From: CAVPXC01 sp963709505
GTDB lineage: Bacteria > Chloroflexota > Anaerolineae > JAAEKA01
NCBI GenBank assembly: GCA_963709505.1
Contig: CAVPXC010000008.1
Span: 53,087-117,086, forward strand
Length of the DNA: 64,000 nucleotides
Direction: 5' to 3'
Each line of letters begins with the position of its first letter. Position 1 is the stretch's first letter. The notes under the pieces were generated by a model. That model was not told the origin of the DNA and ran no database searches. It was given only the letters and a program-made list of their open reading frames with translations. Position numbers and translations under genes: made by a program. Shown in pieces: positions 1-9,410 of the stretch.

Positions 1-615
1 GGCCGGTACCTCTGGTGAGTCTCGTAGAGAACCCTCCCGAAAAGCAAAACAAAGTGTACAAGGTCGATACGGACAGCCAGATCATGTCCGAGTTCGTGGA
101 CCTGTCCGCGGCACAGCCGCCTTCGGGCGCCAATCCTTTTGGTGTCGTCGGTTTGACCTATGATTGCGACACAGAGCTCCTGTACGCCAGCTCGCTGGCC
201 GGCTCAACGGCCGGCCAAGAGGTTGGGCGCATTTTCCGCATCGATCTGGCCAGCGGCCAAGTGCTGAATTCGCTGGACGGTGTGGATGCCATGGGCCTGG
301 GTGTGTTCAACGGCGTCCAGGGCAAGCGCCTGTACTACGGCCTGACGCGCAAACCTGAGGTGTGGTCGGTGGCGCTGGACGATAAGGGCGACTTCGTAGG
401 CGAGCCGCGCTTCGAGTTCTCGCTTGCCGGTCTGCCGACCGAAGGCCGGCAGACGGTGCGCCGCATCCGTTTTGGCCAAGGAACAGACGCGAACTCTCTA
501 CCTGATGGCCTTCAACTACACCCTCCAGGTGGCCGGAGAGCGGCAAGAGACCATCCTTAAGTTCAGTTACGATCCGTTTACCGATACGTGGAGCCAGGCG
601 TGGACGGGGTCCTAA
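1..615 (+). CDS. Beta-propeller-like protein, 5' partial, frameshifted
   Basis: The reading frame is open to the left edge, so the N-terminus is outside the window. The visible part has repeated short beta-strand blades (GLTYDCDTELLYASS, GRIFRIDLASGQV, KRLYYGLTRKPEVWSVALD), typical of an extracytoplasmic propeller or lipoprotein-type repeat protein. Around base 475 the frame breaks: the +3 frame stops making sense and the +1 frame continues with KEQTRTLYLMAFNYTL and ends at TGGACGGGGTCCTAA. I treat this as one gene with a single-base indel. Function is unknown. A hairpin terminator follows. Confidence 0.5.
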
Positions 616-635
616 CCTAACAGAACTAACCAAAC

Positions 636-669
636 AGAACGGTCCGGTCTCCGAAGACCGGACCGTTCT
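636..669. terminator. Bidirectional hairpin terminator
   Basis: Perfect 15-bp inverted repeat (AGAACGGTCCGGTCT and its complement) with a 4-base loop, between the convergent ends of the propeller-like gene and the methyltransferase gene. Its core resembles the hairpins at 44521-44607. Confidence 0.65.
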
Positions 670-691
670 ATCGAGTCCGGTCGATCGAGTC

Positions 692-1576
692 TCACCCTGC
701 CCAGCGCGCAAACAGGCTGTTGACGAGCAGTCGTCCGGCGCTGCGCTCGCGGGTCGCCAGCTGGCCGGTGCTCAGGCTGCCACCCTCGCCGGGCACCATA
801 GACGACGCCATCTGCCGGAGGAACTCCAGCGACATCTCCCGAGTATAGCCCGTGATCACGATAAATAGGGGCTGCGGGCTCAGAACCGCACGACAGGCCT
901 GGCACAGCAGGGGGAAGAGTGTGGCCAGCGTCCACACCTCGCCGTCGGGGCCGCGGCCGAAGGCGGGCGGGTCCATGATCAAGCCGTCGTAGCGCACGCC
1001 GCGGCGCTCCTCTCGCCGAACGTAGGACAGCGCGTCGTCCACAATCCAGCGCACCGGGCGGTCGGCCAGGCCGGAGAGGCTTTGGTTCTCGCGCGCCCAG
1101 GCGACGGCTTTCTTGGACGCGTCGACGTGCGTGACGCGCGCGCCGGCCTGGGCTGCCGCCAGCGAGGCCAGGCCGGTGTAGCCAAACAGGTTGACGACGT
1201 GCACCGGCCGGCCGGCGGCTGCGACCTGCTCGGAGATCCAGTCCCAGTGACTGGCATTCTCGGGAAACACGCCGACCTGGCGCGACTCGGCGGCCCGCAC
1301 GCGGAAGCGTAGGACCTTGTATCCGATCGACCAGGATTTCTCCATCGGCCGGCGGTAGGTCCAGACACCGCCCTGTGAGCCGGTCATGTGAAACTCGGCA
1401 TCGGCGTCTTTCCAGTCGGCGGCCGGCAAGGCCGGACGCCACGACGCCTGGGCTTCCGGGCGGATCAGCGTGTGTGGGCCGAAACGCTCGAGCTTGCGCC
1501 CATCGCCGCTGTCGAGCAAATCGTAGTCTTGCCAATCCGGGGTGGTCAATGTAAGTGGATGGATGCTCTTGGCCAT
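692..1576 (-). CDS. Class I SAM-dependent methyltransferase (RlmI-like)
   Basis: 294 aa Rossmann methyltransferase of the RlmI/RlmK-like rRNA cytosine C5 methyltransferase group. Visible motifs are the SAM-binding loop NLFGYTG (residues 129-135), the acidic ribose-binding VDASKKAV (151-158) and the catalytic-region DPPAFGRG (202-209). Family members with a proven rRNA substrate (RlmI, about 396 aa) carry an N-terminal PUA domain that is missing here, so substrate recognition may differ. The gene stands alone, convergent with the gene to its left. Its start ATG lies just inside a repeat-rich spacer. Methyltransferase activity is secure from motifs; the exact RNA target is inference. Confidence 0.8.
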   Translation of the reverse strand: MAKSIHPLTLTTPDWQDYDLLDSGDGRKLERFGPHTLIRPEAQASWRPALPAADWKDADAEFHMTGSQGGVWTYRRPMEKSWSIGYKVLRFRVRAAESRQVGVFPENASHWDWISEQVAAAGRPVHVVNLFGYTGLASLAAAQAGARVTHVDASKKAVAWARENQSLSGLADRPVRWIVDDALSYVRREERRGVRYDGLIMDPPAFGRGPDGEVWTLATLFPLLCQACRAVLSPQPLFIVITGYTREMSLEFLRQMASSMVPGEGGSLSTGQLATRERSAGRLLVNSLFARWAG

Positions 1577-1600
1577 AGAGCCTGCTTGACTAAAGATAGC

Positions 1601-1800
1601 CGCTCGGGCCGGTCTAGTTGCTGCTCGGGCTGGTCCAGTTGCTGCTCGGGCCGGTCTAGTTGCTGCTCGGGCCGGTCTCCGACCGAGCCTTGCTGCTCGG
1701 GCCGGTCTCCGACCGACGCCCCTCTTTGCATTGACAATAGTGTGCCTAACGCATTAGAGGGTAATTGGTAATGGACTCGGTCGGAGACCGGCCCGAGCAA
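1601..1800. repeat. Cluster of GGCCGGTCTCCGACC hairpin repeats
   Basis: The 303-base gap between the methyltransferase and EamA genes is filled with tandem copies of a roughly 23-base unit (CTGCTCGGGCCGGTCTAGTT and variants) at 1601-1720. An inverted copy (CTCGGTCGGAGACCGGCCCG) lies at 1776-1796, so the cluster can fold back on itself. The same core recurs at 14068-14300 and 31043-31148. I see no gene in the gap; short ORFs here are translations of the repeat. Confidence 0.8.
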
Positions 1801-1879
1801 GAAGGAGGAAGACCGGCTTGAACATCTTTGACTTCGCTCCATCTCCGTTCTGGTCCGCGCATCCGCCAGTCCGCGGTTC

Positions 1880-2788
1880 TCACGTCAAAAAAAGCAACGC
1901 CGCGCCCGACAGCGCCACCAGCGTGCCGGCGATGGCGCGCGGAGTAACACGCTCGCCGAAGGTCCAGTGGGATAGCGGGATGAGCAGTATCGGCGGCAGG
2001 GCCATCAGAGTGGCGGCAACGCCGACCGGTGCGTTTTGTACGGCGATCATCGACGCCCAGACGCCGAGGAAGGGCCCCGTGAATGCACCGCCGGCGATAA
2101 AGCGCAGCGCTGTGCGGTCCTCTAGCGCCCGCCAAGTCGAACGCACCCGGCCTTGCAGGGCGGTAACCAGCCAGATGACCACGGCGGCGACGAGGATCCG
2201 CATGATCGTGGCCGAAAGCGGGGAGAATCCGCCTTCCATGCCCTTCTTGGACAGGAGCAGGCCAATCGCCTGTCCGAGCGCGCCGCCCAGGCCGAGCAGA
2301 ATGCCCATCGTACGGACGCGGCGATCGGTGTCGCCGGGAAACACTGCGGCCGAGCTGGTCTGGCGGGCTCTTTCAGAAACTACCCACCCGATGCCGCCCA
2401 CGGCCAACGCCATTGCCACGAGCTCGATGCCGGTCAGCGCCTCGCCCAGCCAGAACCACGCCATCAAGGTGCTCATGATGGGCACCGAGGTCATCAGCAA
2501 CTGGCCGCGCCGCGGGCCGATCAGCACATACGCCTGGAAGAGACAGGCGTCGCCCAGCACCAGGCCGATGATGCCCGACAGCCCCAGCCACAGCCAGCGA
2601 TCGCGGGACGCTCCCGACGGCCATACGGCGCCGGTCAGCACGAGCTGAGCGATAGACAGGTACAGCAGCGCCAGCAGCAGCCGCACCCGGTTGACGACCG
2701 GCGAGCCAACCCGCCGGCCAGCCAGGGTGAACTGGATCGACGTGACCGACCAACTGAGCGATGTGAAGAGTGCGGCAAGTTCGCCCAT
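1880..2788 (-). CDS. EamA/DMT-family transporter
   Basis: 302 aa very hydrophobic protein with about ten predicted membrane spans arranged as two five-helix halves, the layout of the drug/metabolite transporter (EamA) family. Recognisable features are the N-terminal LFTSLSWSVTSIQFTLAGR helix and the second-half segment FTGPFLGVWASMIAVQNAP, typical of EamA repeats. These proteins usually export amino acids, nucleotide precursors or other small metabolites across the inner membrane; the substrate cannot be told from sequence. It lies downstream of mscL on the same strand, but the terminator at 2805-2843 separates them, so it probably has its own promoter. Confidence 0.85.
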   Translation of the reverse strand: MGELAALFTSLSWSVTSIQFTLAGRRVGSPVVNRVRLLLALLYLSIAQLVLTGAVWPSGASRDRWLWLGLSGIIGLVLGDACLFQAYVLIGPRRGQLLMTSVPIMSTLMAWFWLGEALTGIELVAMALAVGGIGWVVSERARQTSSAAVFPGDTDRRVRTMGILLGLGGALGQAIGLLLSKKGMEGGFSPLSATIMRILVAAVVIWLVTALQGRVRSTWRALEDRTALRFIAGGAFTGPFLGVWASMIAVQNAPVGVAATLMALPPILLIPLSHWTFGERVTPRAIAGTLVALSGAALLFLT

Positions 2789-2804
2789 GAGATGACAAAT
2801 TGAA

Positions 2805-2843
2805 CAAAAAAAGCTGGCGATGGTAGCACAACCACCGCCAGCT
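2805..2843 (-). terminator. Rho-independent terminator of mscL
   Basis: Read on the minus strand: a 12-bp stem (AGCTGGCGGTGG with CCATCGCCAGCT, one G-U pair) followed directly by a run of seven T. It lies 70 bases after the mscL stop codon. Confidence 0.85.
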
Positions 2844-2915
2844 CTATTCTACTTGCGACAGGCCGCGGGCGCCAATCTGCGGCGCCGGATTGTTGGCATT
2901 AGTCTGCTGTTGAGA

Positions 2916-3287
2916 TTATTTGGCTTGGCTCCTGAGCAAGTCGCGGATCTCGGTCAGTAGCACGACATCTTCAGTCGGCTCCGCAGGTGCTGCTGCCTTG
3001 GCGCGCGAGGCACTGTTCACGGTCTTGATAATGAGAAACAGGACGAAGCCGATGATGAGGAAGTTGATGAGCGCCTGGATGAACAGACCATAGGCGACAG
3101 TTGCCCCGCCAACCTGGATAGACAGGGTGGTGAAGTCGATGCCACCCAGAAGGATGCCGATTAGCGGCATGATGATGTCGTTGACCAGCGACGTGATGAC
3201 GAGGCCAAAGGCCCCGGCGATGATCACGGCAACGGCCAGATCGATCACGTTGCCGCGTAGAATGAACTGCTTAAACTCCTTCAACAT
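2916..3287 (-). CDS. mscL: Large-conductance mechanosensitive channel MscL
   Basis: 123 aa, close to the usual 125-150 aa. It begins with the amphipathic N-terminal helix MLKEFKQFILRGNVIDLAV, whose FxxFxxRGNxxDLAV pattern is diagnostic. TM1 (VAVIIAGAFGLVITSLVND) is followed by DIIMPLIG, a short periplasmic loop, TM2 (FLIIGFVLFLIIKTVNS) and a charged cytoplasmic helix ending LLTEIRDLLRSQAK. MscL forms a homopentamer in the inner membrane and opens under high membrane tension to release solutes during hypo-osmotic shock. The gene is monocistronic with its own terminator. Identification is secure. Confidence 0.97.
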   Translation of the reverse strand: MLKEFKQFILRGNVIDLAVAVIIAGAFGLVITSLVNDIIMPLIGILLGGIDFTTLSIQVGGATVAYGLFIQALINFLIIGFVLFLIIKTVNSASRAKAAAPAEPTEDVVLLTEIRDLLRSQAK

Positions 3288-3457
3288 CCTTGCAAATCTC
3301 CTTTGAAAAATCAGATGACGTGTGGATCGAAACGAACGCTTGGTGTATCGGGTTGTCTATTCGCGTCCAATTCGTGAGATCAGAAAATCACCAGCAGATT
3401 GTCTCACATCTAAGCATAAAATTCAATACCGTAGGATTACAAATACCTTACACTTCA

Positions 3458-3589
3458 TACAGCATGGCGCAAATCCGTGCCGGGTCTCCTTATTATGGAG
3501 TTGAGGCTTGAGCCGGGTCTTGAGCACAAACCCGGCTAAAGCCCAATTCCATTACGAGAAGACCCGGCACGGATTTGCGCCATGCTGTA
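3458..3589. repeat. 132-bp near-perfect inverted repeat (MITE-like)
   Basis: The outer 30 bases (3458-3487) are exactly complementary to 3560-3589, and the inner 35 bases on each side also pair imperfectly, including a GCCGGGT/ACCCGGC stem at the tip. The whole element is therefore one long hairpin. It sits in the 337-base gap between mscL and the FemAB-like gene. I see no ORF or other feature in the rest of that gap. Confidence 0.75.
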
Positions 3590-3624
3590 CTAAACCCCTT
3601 CGAACTGGGCCGCCGAGCAGCTCG

Positions 3625-4733
3625 TCAGTCCGAATCAGGCGCCCCGTTTCGTTCGCTTTCTGGCATTTCCGCCCGATGCCGGCTGCGCATCAGATCCAGC
3701 ACGCGCGGCATCGCCGATGTGTAGGACCAGTACAACGCCTTCGACACCGGGAAATCCCACGCGCCGATGTGGGGTGCAAAACGAGCGCCCAAGTCCTTCC
3801 TTGAATCGCCACACGCCCCACATCGGGTCCGACTCCTCCAATACATCGGGCGCGCCCCAGAGATCATAGCGGGTGCAGCCCTGACTCGGCCGCCAGCCGT
3901 ATGGCCTCCCACTGCAGGAGGTGGTTAGGCATCAGTTGCCGGCGCCGATCGCCTGAAGCCCCATACATATACCAGGCGCCGGGACCAAACACGAAGAGGA
4001 TGATGCCGGCAACGGGCTCGCCTTCCACTTCGGCCAACAGGAGATGGGCCGACGGCGCCGGCGCGCAATCGGGTTGCATGAATGTGCGCCAGGTAGCCTC
4101 GTAGTAGCCAAACGGACGCACTAGAAACCCGTCGCGTTGACCGGTCTCGGCATACAGCGCATAAAACGTGCGCAGATCGTCCAGGCCTCCGTGCACGATC
4201 CGAACGCCGCGCCGCTCGGCCAGCCGAACGTTGTAACGCCACTTTGGCTTCATGTTCTCCAGCAGGGCCTCTTCACCCAGCGTCAAGTCAAGCAACGCGG
4301 TGTTGCGATACTGAATCTGCTCGGCCGAGAAGCGCCAGCCGCGCCGGCTGAGCAGCGCGATTAGCGCCTGGCCCGCCGGCTCATCCGGCGAGACGTCCGG
4401 GTCGATCTTGACGAAGATCGCCCGGCTTTTGCGGGCCTGCGCTTCGATATCGGCCACGACCTGTTCGGCCGCTGCCGGGTCCGGCCCATCCAGCAGCGGG
4501 CCTTTTGGCACATAGGCAACGCCCCAGGGCAGCCGGCTGATGCGTCGCAGCAACATGCTTGCCGCAGCGCGCGGGGGCGACCCGGGCGACTCGCGCCAGA
4601 GCAATCGTTGGGCGGTCCAGCCCGTCTGGCTTTTGCCCGCGCCCCATTCCCAGCTTTGCAGGACGTGCGGCGCGGGCAGCGAGAGCAGCGCCGCGTTCCA
4701 TTGGCTGTGCTCGGTTTCGGGCGTGAGGATCAT
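3625..4733 (-). CDS. FemAB-like peptidyltransferase (GNAT fold), two frameshifts
   Basis: About 369 codons when two frame breaks are bridged. The N-terminal part (WNAALLSLPAPHVLQSWEWG, then KWRYNVRLAERRGVRI) and the C-terminal part (LLQWEAIRLAAESGLHPLYDLWG and LEESDPMWGVWRFKEGLG) match the FemAB/methicillin-resistance family, which adds amino acids from aminoacyl-tRNA to the peptidoglycan stem peptide or lipid II. The frame breaks near 3870 and again near 3785, after which ARFAPHIGAWDFPVSKALYW continues in a third frame. I chose the ATG at 4733, which overlaps the stop of a short leader ORF. Family is secure; the amino acid transferred is unknown. Confidence 0.8.
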
Positions 4734-4789
4734 CACGATGTGATCAAAGTGACATTGCCCAGGTAATTGGCGGGCGATAGGTTGGACAT
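4733..4789 (-). CDS. Putative 18-codon leader ORF coupled to the FemAB-like gene
   Basis: A strong ribosome-binding site (AGGAGG, 6 bases before ATG) precedes an ORF for MSNLSPANYLGNVTLITS. Its TGA overlaps the ATG of the FemAB-like gene in a TGATG arrangement, while that ATG has no ribosome-binding site of its own. This fits translational coupling. It could also be the true N-terminus joined by one more indel. Confidence 0.35.
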   Translation of the reverse strand: MSNLSPANYLGNVTLITS

Positions 4790-4831
4790 CGAAAACCTCC
4801 TGGCTGAACATTCATACCGCCATAGTGATAC

Positions 4832-4860
4832 TTGGCACAGCATAGCGGATAAGATAGAAT
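4832..4860 (+). promoter_or_regulatory. Sigma-70-type promoter upstream of glgC
   Basis: TTGGCA, 17-base spacer, TAGAAT. The predicted start near 4867 gives a leader of about 170 bases that contains the whole word palindrome at 4886-5022. Confidence 0.55.
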
Positions 4861-4885
4861 ATAGCACAGGTAGCAGGGTCGGTCA

Positions 4886-5022
4886 ACGCTGAATGCTGAA
4901 CGTAGAGTGCTGAATGCGGAATGATGAATGCGGAACGGTTCCTGATGGTGACCGCGCTGACTCGTTCTTCATCATTCAAAATCAGCGTTCATCGTTCATC
5001 ATTCCGTATTCAGCACTCTACG
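4886..5022. repeat. Word palindrome before glgC (TGAATGC words)
   Basis: The left part is built from GCTGAATGC/GATGAATGC-like words, the right part from their complements. The outer 25 bases (4901-4925) pair with 4998-5022 with one mismatch. It ends 5 bases before the AGGAGG ribosome-binding site of glgC. Confidence 0.75.
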
Positions 5023-5038
5023 CGCACAGGAGGCCTCA

Positions 5039-6301
<1,263 letters not shown>

Positions 6302-6433
6302 TGAACAGTAATCGGTAATGGAATCGGTGAACGGTAATCGGTGATCGGTGATCGGTGATCGGTGATGCGAAATACCAGTGATTCTGCTGCATACCGATCA
6401 CCGACTCCCACCGATCACCGATCACCGTTCACC
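6302..6433. repeat. Word palindrome between the two glg genes (GGTGATC words)
   Basis: The left arm is a run of CGGTGATCGGTGATC words, the right arm a run of ACCGATCACCGATCACC. The ends GGTGAACGG and CCGTTCACC also pair. It fills the whole gap from the glgC stop to 18 bases before the next ATG, leaving only the AAGGAGA ribosome-binding site free. Confidence 0.8.
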
Positions 6434-6451
6434 ATCCCTAAGGAGACCTCC

Positions 6452-7702
6452 ATGCGTGTTCTAGCAATGATCCTAGCCGGCGGCCCCAGTATGGCGCTTA
6501 GTATCTTGACTGCCGAGCGCGCCGAGCCGGCCATTCCTTTTGGCGGCAAGTATCGCATTATCGACTTTTCGCTGTCGAATTGTGTCAACTCCGGCATTTA
6601 CAACGTGGCGGTGTTGACGCAGTACAAGCCGCGTTCGCTCAACGATCACATCGGCAACGGCAAGCCTTGGGACCTGGACCGGGCCGTGGGCGGCGTCCGG
6701 CTGTTGCAGCCGTACATCAGCGGGGAAAACGAGGTGGGAGCCTGGCAGCGGGGCACGGCGGATGCGGTGCGCTTCAATCTGGACTTCATCCAGGAGCATA
6801 GCGTCGACACCTTGCTCGTCCTGGCAGGCGATCACATCTACAAGATGGATTATCGCCCCATGTTGCGCTTCCACGAGCAGAATAACGCCGACTGTACCAT
6901 CGCAGTGCGGCCGGTCAGTCCGCATGACACCTATCGCTTTGGTATGGTTGGCGCGGACACGATCGGCCGGGTGACTCGCTTCGAGGAGAAGCCACGGCGG
7001 ACGCAAAGCCGGTTGGCCTCGATGGGTATCTATGCGTTTCGAAGCCAGGCACTGGTCGATTGGGTCACCGGCGCGGGTGCCGCCGATGTCGACTTTGGTC
7101 GTCACGTAGTGCCCAACATGCTCAAGGCCGGCAGGTCACTGATGGCCTATAGCTTCGACGGTTACTGGATGGACGCTGGCACGGTTCAGGCGTATTGGGA
7201 GGCCAATATGGCGCTGCTGGCCGAAACGCCGGCATTGGACATGTACGACCCCGATTGGGTGATTCACACACGCAGCGAGCAACTGGCTCCGGCGTTCACC
7301 GGCCCACAAGCGCAGGTCGACGGCAGCCTGCTGTGCGATGGATGTCGAGTTTTTGGTCGCGTGATGCGATCGATCATCGGCCCGGGCGCGGTGGTCGAGG
7401 TAGGCGCTGAGGTCAGCGATTCGATCGTCATGAACAACACGGTGATCGGCGAGGGTGCCCGAGTCGAGCGTTCGATCGTGGATAAACGCGTGATCATCGG
7501 CGCGGGTTCCGTCTTGGGTTGGGGCGACGACAACACGCCCAACCGCGCGATGCCCAATAACTTAAACACCGGCATCACGTTGGTTGGCAGAGGCGCCCAG
7601 GTTCCGCCCGGCATCAAAATAGGTCGCAACGTGGTCATCCGGCCACGCGTCACCGCGGCCGTCTACCCGCCGGAGTTCGTTGCCAGCGGCGATACACTAT
7701 AG
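6452..7702 (+). CDS. GlgC paralogue with altered active site (GlgD-like)
   Basis: 416 aa aligning end to end with the preceding GlgC: GKYRIIDFSLSNCVNSG, GKPWDLDRAVGGVRLLQPY, GDHIYKMDY (126-134) and FEEKP are all kept. The nucleotide-binding loop GGAGTRL has become GGPSMAL, and Lys25 has become Glu25, so two positively charged residues needed for ATP binding and pyrophosphate release are gone. In Bacillus GlgD and plant ADP-glucose pyrophosphorylase large subunits, such paralogues act as modulatory partners; by analogy this is probably a regulatory subunit. The start at 6452 follows AAGGAGA. A longer upstream frame only reads through the palindrome. Confidence 0.8.
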   Translation: MRVLAMILAGGPSMALSILTAERAEPAIPFGGKYRIIDFSLSNCVNSGIYNVAVLTQYKPRSLNDHIGNGKPWDLDRAVGGVRLLQPYISGENEVGAWQRGTADAVRFNLDFIQEHSVDTLLVLAGDHIYKMDYRPMLRFHEQNNADCTIAVRPVSPHDTYRFGMVGADTIGRVTRFEEKPRRTQSRLASMGIYAFRSQALVDWVTGAGAADVDFGRHVVPNMLKAGRSLMAYSFDGYWMDAGTVQAYWEANMALLAETPALDMYDPDWVIHTRSEQLAPAFTGPQAQVDGSLLCDGCRVFGRVMRSIIGPGAVVEVGAEVSDSIVMNNTVIGEGARVERSIVDKRVIIGAGSVLGWGDDNTPNRAMPNNLNTGITLVGRGAQVPPGIKIGRNVVIRPRVTAAVYPPEFVASGDTL

Positions 7703-7750
7703 GTCGGTTTTCGCTACACCGGTTGAAGGACTCACGCAAAGGAGCGTCAC

Positions 7751-8029
7751 ATGGTCAACGCAATCGTTCTCGTCAACGTCGATCGCGGTCACGTCAACGA
7801 CATCGCCGAGAAACTGGTCGATCTCGAAGGCGTCACAGAGGTGTTTTCGGTCGCCGGCCGCTATGACCTGGCAGCTATTTTGAGGTCGGCCACGAACGAG
7901 CGTATCGCCCAGCTCGTTACAAGGCACATCATGGACATGGAGCACATCACCCATACCGAGACGCTGATGGCGTTCCAGGCCTATTCGAAGTACGATCTGG
8001 AGGCGATGTTCTCGATTGGTTTGGAGTAG
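7751..8029 (+). CDS. Stand-alone Lrp/AsnC ligand-binding (RAM) domain protein
   Basis: 92 aa consisting only of the effector-binding domain of Lrp/AsnC regulators (beta-alpha-beta-beta-alpha-beta), with no helix-turn-helix. Typical segments are AIVLVNVDRGHVNDIAEKL, GVTEVFSVAGRYDLAAILR and HITHTETLMAFQAYSKYD. Such stand-alone domains form octamers that bind amino acids or modulate partner regulators. It begins 48 bases after the glgC paralogue with a good ribosome-binding site (AAAGGAG) and is probably cotranscribed with the glg pair. Its effector is unknown. Confidence 0.85.
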   Translation: MVNAIVLVNVDRGHVNDIAEKLVDLEGVTEVFSVAGRYDLAAILRSATNERIAQLVTRHIMDMEHITHTETLMAFQAYSKYDLEAMFSIGLE

Positions 8030-8030
8030 C

Positions 8031-9407
8031 TCACGCAACCAACATCCGATCCACCGCGATCATCAACTGCGCCAGGTTGCCCACCTCGAAGACCCGGTCG
8101 ACGACCGGCACGTATTTGAGCATGTCGCTGTCGCCGGTGCCCCACATTGTCGGCGGCTCCGGGTTCAGCCAGATGACGCGCTTGGAGCGGCGCTGGATCT
8201 CCTGCATCAGGTCCAGGCGCGGGTCATTGTAGTTGTTGCGTCCGTCGCCCAGGAAAATCACCGTGGTGCGATGGTCGACGGCGTCCATAAAGCGCTTGTT
8301 GAAGGTGTCGAGGCTATAGCCCAGGTCGGTGCTGTAGTAGCCAGGCGGCAATTGGTTGAGAACCCGTTCCACGGCCTGTTGCACCGGCAACTCGCTAAAG
8401 GCCGGGCTGACCTCTTCCATATCACCGATGAAGGCGAAGCTGCGGGCGCGGCCGACCTGGTCCTGCAGCTCGTAGAGCAACGTCAACATGAACTCAGCGC
8501 AATGGCGCATCGACGTGCTGACGTCGCAAATCAGCGCCAGCTTAGGCTTGAGGTGCCGGTGCTTGTGGCGGATCTCGATCGGCACACCGCCGTAGCGCTG
8601 GCTGGCGCGGATCGTACCTTTTGCATCCAGCACGCCGGTCTTACCCCGTTTCTGTCGCAGGGCCATCCGGCTGCGCAACATGGCCGCCAGCCGCTGCACC
8701 TGTTTGCGCAGCTCTGCTGCCTCCGCGTCGCTCAAATAGCGGAACGGCCGGTTCATTAAATCCGGGCCGGCCTCAGGGCGTCCCTCTTCGGCCATGTTCC
8801 GGGCGATGCTGGAGCCGGCGAAGCGGGAGAGCTGCTCCTCGATAGCGTCCATGTTGCCTTGGACCATTTCCTGCAGCCGCTCCAGCGTCTCGCGGTTCAT
8901 GCCGAGTTGGTTGAGTGTCTGCCAGAGTTCCTCCATGGCGTCTCGCACCTGGGGCATACCGAGGGCGCGCCGCATGCGCTGCGCCATCCACTCGCTCAAG
9001 GCAGGGTGGTCCGCGTTGCGCAAGCCCACCAACTGGCCGAGTTGATCCAACTCCTCCTGCGTGAGCGGCTCGCCTTGCAGCAGACGCTGCAGCATGTCGC
9101 GCAGCTTTCCGGTAAACTGCCGGATGGCCTCGGCCAGCAAGTCCATCTCGTCGGGGCTCAGGTCCTCGGTCACATTGGACATGGGCGGCGGCACATCGCT
9201 GCCAAAATACATGGGGAACAGCTCGTCGAAGGTCGGCACGTCCTGTGCTTCCTTGACCAGCGTCGCGCGCAGCGCAACGCGAAAACGCTCGCGGTCCTGC
9301 ACGCCCAGGGCTTCGACCGCGCGGAAAGCATCGGCGCTCTCGGCGATGGAGATGCGGACGCCGGCTGAGCGGAGGCCGGCTATGAAATCGATGATTCGTT
9401 GTTCCAT
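8031..9407 (-). CDS. VWA-domain protein (CoxE-like), MoxR partner
   Basis: 458 aa. The N-terminal two thirds are helical and rich in charged and Gln residues. A von Willebrand factor A domain begins near residue 285 with the metal-site motif DVSTS (295-299); the later VIFLGDGRNN and VIWLNPEPPTMWGTGDSDM segments are typical of the CoxE-like family. Such proteins work with a MoxR-type AAA+ ATPase as a chaperone pair that inserts metals or matures enzyme complexes. The partner ATPase ends 3 bases upstream, so the two form an operon and are probably translationally coupled. The client protein is not evident in this window. Confidence 0.88.
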   Translation of the reverse strand: MEQRIIDFIAGLRSAGVRISIAESADAFRAVEALGVQDRERFRVALRATLVKEAQDVPTFDELFPMYFGSDVPPPMSNVTEDLSPDEMDLLAEAIRQFTGKLRDMLQRLLQGEPLTQEELDQLGQLVGLRNADHPALSEWMAQRMRRALGMPQVRDAMEELWQTLNQLGMNRETLERLQEMVQGNMDAIEEQLSRFAGSSIARNMAEEGRPEAGPDLMNRPFRYLSDAEAAELRKQVQRLAAMLRSRMALRQKRGKTGVLDAKGTIRASQRYGGVPIEIRHKHRHLKPKLALICDVSTSMRHCAEFMLTLLYELQDQVGRARSFAFIGDMEEVSPAFSELPVQQAVERVLNQLPPGYYSTDLGYSLDTFNKRFMDAVDHRTTVIFLGDGRNNYNDPRLDLMQEIQRRSKRVIWLNPEPPTMWGTGDSDMLKYVPVVDRVFEVGNLAQLMIAVDRMLVA

Positions 9408-9410
9408 GGC

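Noticed and set aside
1731..1760. TTGACA at 1731 as a promoter
   Set aside because: No acceptable -10 hexamer at 16-18 bases, and it lies inside a repeat cluster without a following gene on that strand.
3290..3511. Short ORFs between mscL and the FemAB-like gene
   Set aside because: They run into the long inverted repeat and lack ribosome-binding sites and protein features.
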